Below, one piece after another: positions 63,087 to 64,000 of a stretch of 64,000 nucleotides of DNA. Source of the DNA: Dendronalium phyllosphericum CENA369 (GTDB lineage Bacteria > Cyanobacteriota > Cyanobacteriia > Cyanobacteriales > Nostocaceae); assembly GCF_016056275.1 (NCBI RefSeq), contig NZ_JAECZA010000289.1, positions 151,984 through 215,983 of the forward strand. Reading direction: 5' to 3'. Position 1 is the stretch's first letter. Every line of letters starts with the position of its first letter. The translations under genes were made by a program, and so were the position numbers. The notes below the pieces were generated by a model. It did not search any database. It was not told the origin of the DNA and was given only the letters and a program-made list of their open reading frames with translations.

Positions 63087-64000
63087 CTATTTCCCCATAC
63101 CTAATTGTTGAGCTTTTTGGTAGACTTTGCCTTCAGTTAATAGAGATGGAGCGATCGCAACTTCAACTTGCTGCATTTCTTTGATATTTTTAGCTCCTAA
63201 AGTGCCCATACTAGTTTTTAAGGCTCCCAAAAGATTATGAGTACCATCATCTAAGGCTGCGGGGCCAATCAGTATTTGCTCTAGGCTACCAGTACTTCCA
63301 ACGCGAATCCGGGTGCCACGGGGCAAAACTGGGCTAGGAGTCGCCATCCCCCAATGATAACCCCGTCCTGGCGCTTCGGCGGCTCTGGCAAAGGGAGAAC
63401 CAATCATCACGCCATCAGCACCGCAGGCGATACATTTGCAAATGTCGCCGCCAGTGATTAAACCGCCATCAGCAATCACAGGCACGTAATTACCAGTTTC
63501 TTGAAAGTAATCATCTCTGGCCGCGGCACAATCTGCGATCGCTGTTGCTTGGGGTACGCCCACACCCAAAACACCACGAGAGGTACAGGCTGCCCCAGGG
63601 CCAATCCCCACTAATATCGCAGCTGCCCCAGCTTTTAACAAATTCAAAGTTACTTCGTAAGTTACACAATTGCCCAACACCACAGGGATAGGCATAGAAC
63701 GGCAAAACTCTGCCAAATCTAATGGAACTACAGATTCTGGTGATAAGTGGGCAGTAGAAACTACTGTAGCTTGTACAAAAAATAAATCTGCCCCAGCTTT
63801 GGCTACTACTTCACCATATTTGCTTGCACCTGCTGGAGTGCAACTCACCGCCGCAATGCCGCCTTGTTGTTTAATTTCCTGAATACGTTTTTCAATTAAT
63901 TCTGGCTTTATTGGTTCGGCATAGAGTTCTTGCATCAAAGATACAAATTCATCTTTCCCTACAGAAGTAATCCGATCTAATATCGGTTCTGGGTCGGCAT
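63087..64000 (-). CDS. guaB3: GuaB3-family IMP dehydrogenase (partial, cut by window edge)
   Basis: About 304 residues are present; the frame continues to the window edge through [20 protein letters not shown], so the N-terminus is missing. Visible features: [21 protein letters not shown] (active-site loop with Cys and phosphate site), [27 protein letters not shown], and [16 protein letters not shown]. There are no CBS domains, as usual for GuaB3. It converts IMP to XMP in GMP synthesis. Confidence 0.92.
   Translation of the reverse strand, partial: ADPEPILDRITSVGKDEFVSLMQELYAEPIKPELIEKRIQEIKQQGGIAAVSCTPAGASKYGEVVAKAGADLFFVQATVVSTAHLSPESVVPLDLAEFCRSMPIPVVLGNCVTYEVTLNLLKAGAAAILVGIGPGAACTSRGVLGVGVPQATAIADCAAARDDYFQETGNYVPVIADGGLITGGDICKCIACGADGVMIGSPFARAAEAPGRGYHWGMATPSPVLPRGTRIRVGSTGSLEQILIGPAALDDGTHNLLGALKTSMGTLGAKNIKEMQQVEVAIAPSLLTEGKVYQKAQQLGMGK

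Overview
The window is chromosomal DNA from a filamentous, very probably heterocyst-forming cyanobacterium (Nostoc/Anabaena/Calothrix type). Evidence: abundant HIP1 octamers (GCGATCGC), heptanucleotide STRR repeats, an uptake hydrogenase hupSL with the extended hyp maturation cluster, a GuaB3-type IMP dehydrogenase, Gun4, a deoxyhypusine-synthase-like SpeY, a septal-type AmiC amidase and an alternative terminal oxidase operon. All calls come from reading the sequence; no database search was run.

Layout. 0-3 kb: minus-strand lipid genes (cyclopropane synthase cut by the window edge, Delta9-type desaturase), two small paralogous unknowns and a DUF4346 protein. 3.2-6.6 kb: metE and a DUF1636 gene behind a cobalamin riboswitch. 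6.7-8.5 kb: a frameshifted IS4-family element that cut a PepSY gene. 9.2-11.7 kb: AmiC amidase, and a second cobalamin riboswitch without a full-length regulated gene. 12.1-18.9 kb: a BlaI/M56 pair resembling PetR/PetP, divergent from two DUF2231 genes plus coxBAC. The oxidase lacks CuA ligands, and both promoters carry paired GACA-N3-TGTC boxes 23 bp apart. 18.8-26.8 kb: a stretch of decayed and joined genes (coxC/GMC oxidoreductase, Dyp peroxidase/CsoR, three FmdE-family relics, an IS1182 element, a truncated fatty-acyl-AMP ligase) around an intact extra hypB and an SDR gene. 26.8-29.6 kb: speY and rocD.

30.5-41.1 kb: a long minus-strand cluster TPR, two small membrane proteins, NifU-Rieske, NHL, hypF, hypC, hypD, tautomerase, hypE, hypA, hypB. 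Its order closely matches the extended hyp operon of Nostoc PCC 7120. 42.9-45.5 kb: hupS and an uninterrupted hupL on the opposite strand. 45.6-48.7 kb: a MazF-type toxin-antitoxin pair, a sugar ABC ATPase, a HicBA pair with frameshifted hicA, and gun4. 49-64 kb is mostly housekeeping: icd, an aspartic-protease pair, small membrane paralogues, a PES-like hydrolase and acyltransferase, metG, a NYN-domain protein, an LptC-like lipoprotein, dacB, a LOG-family gene, trxA and guaB3 (cut by the edge).

How it fits together. The hyp and hup blocks form one functional unit that makes and matures the H2-uptake enzyme. The PetRP-like pair beside a CuA-less oxidase, with matching operators, suggests a copper-linked respiratory switch; this is the most interesting system in the window. 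Copies of its operator inside the decayed region, and the many joined gene fragments, point to extensive deletion and rearrangement between 18.8 and 30.5 kb, unless some joins are assembly errors.
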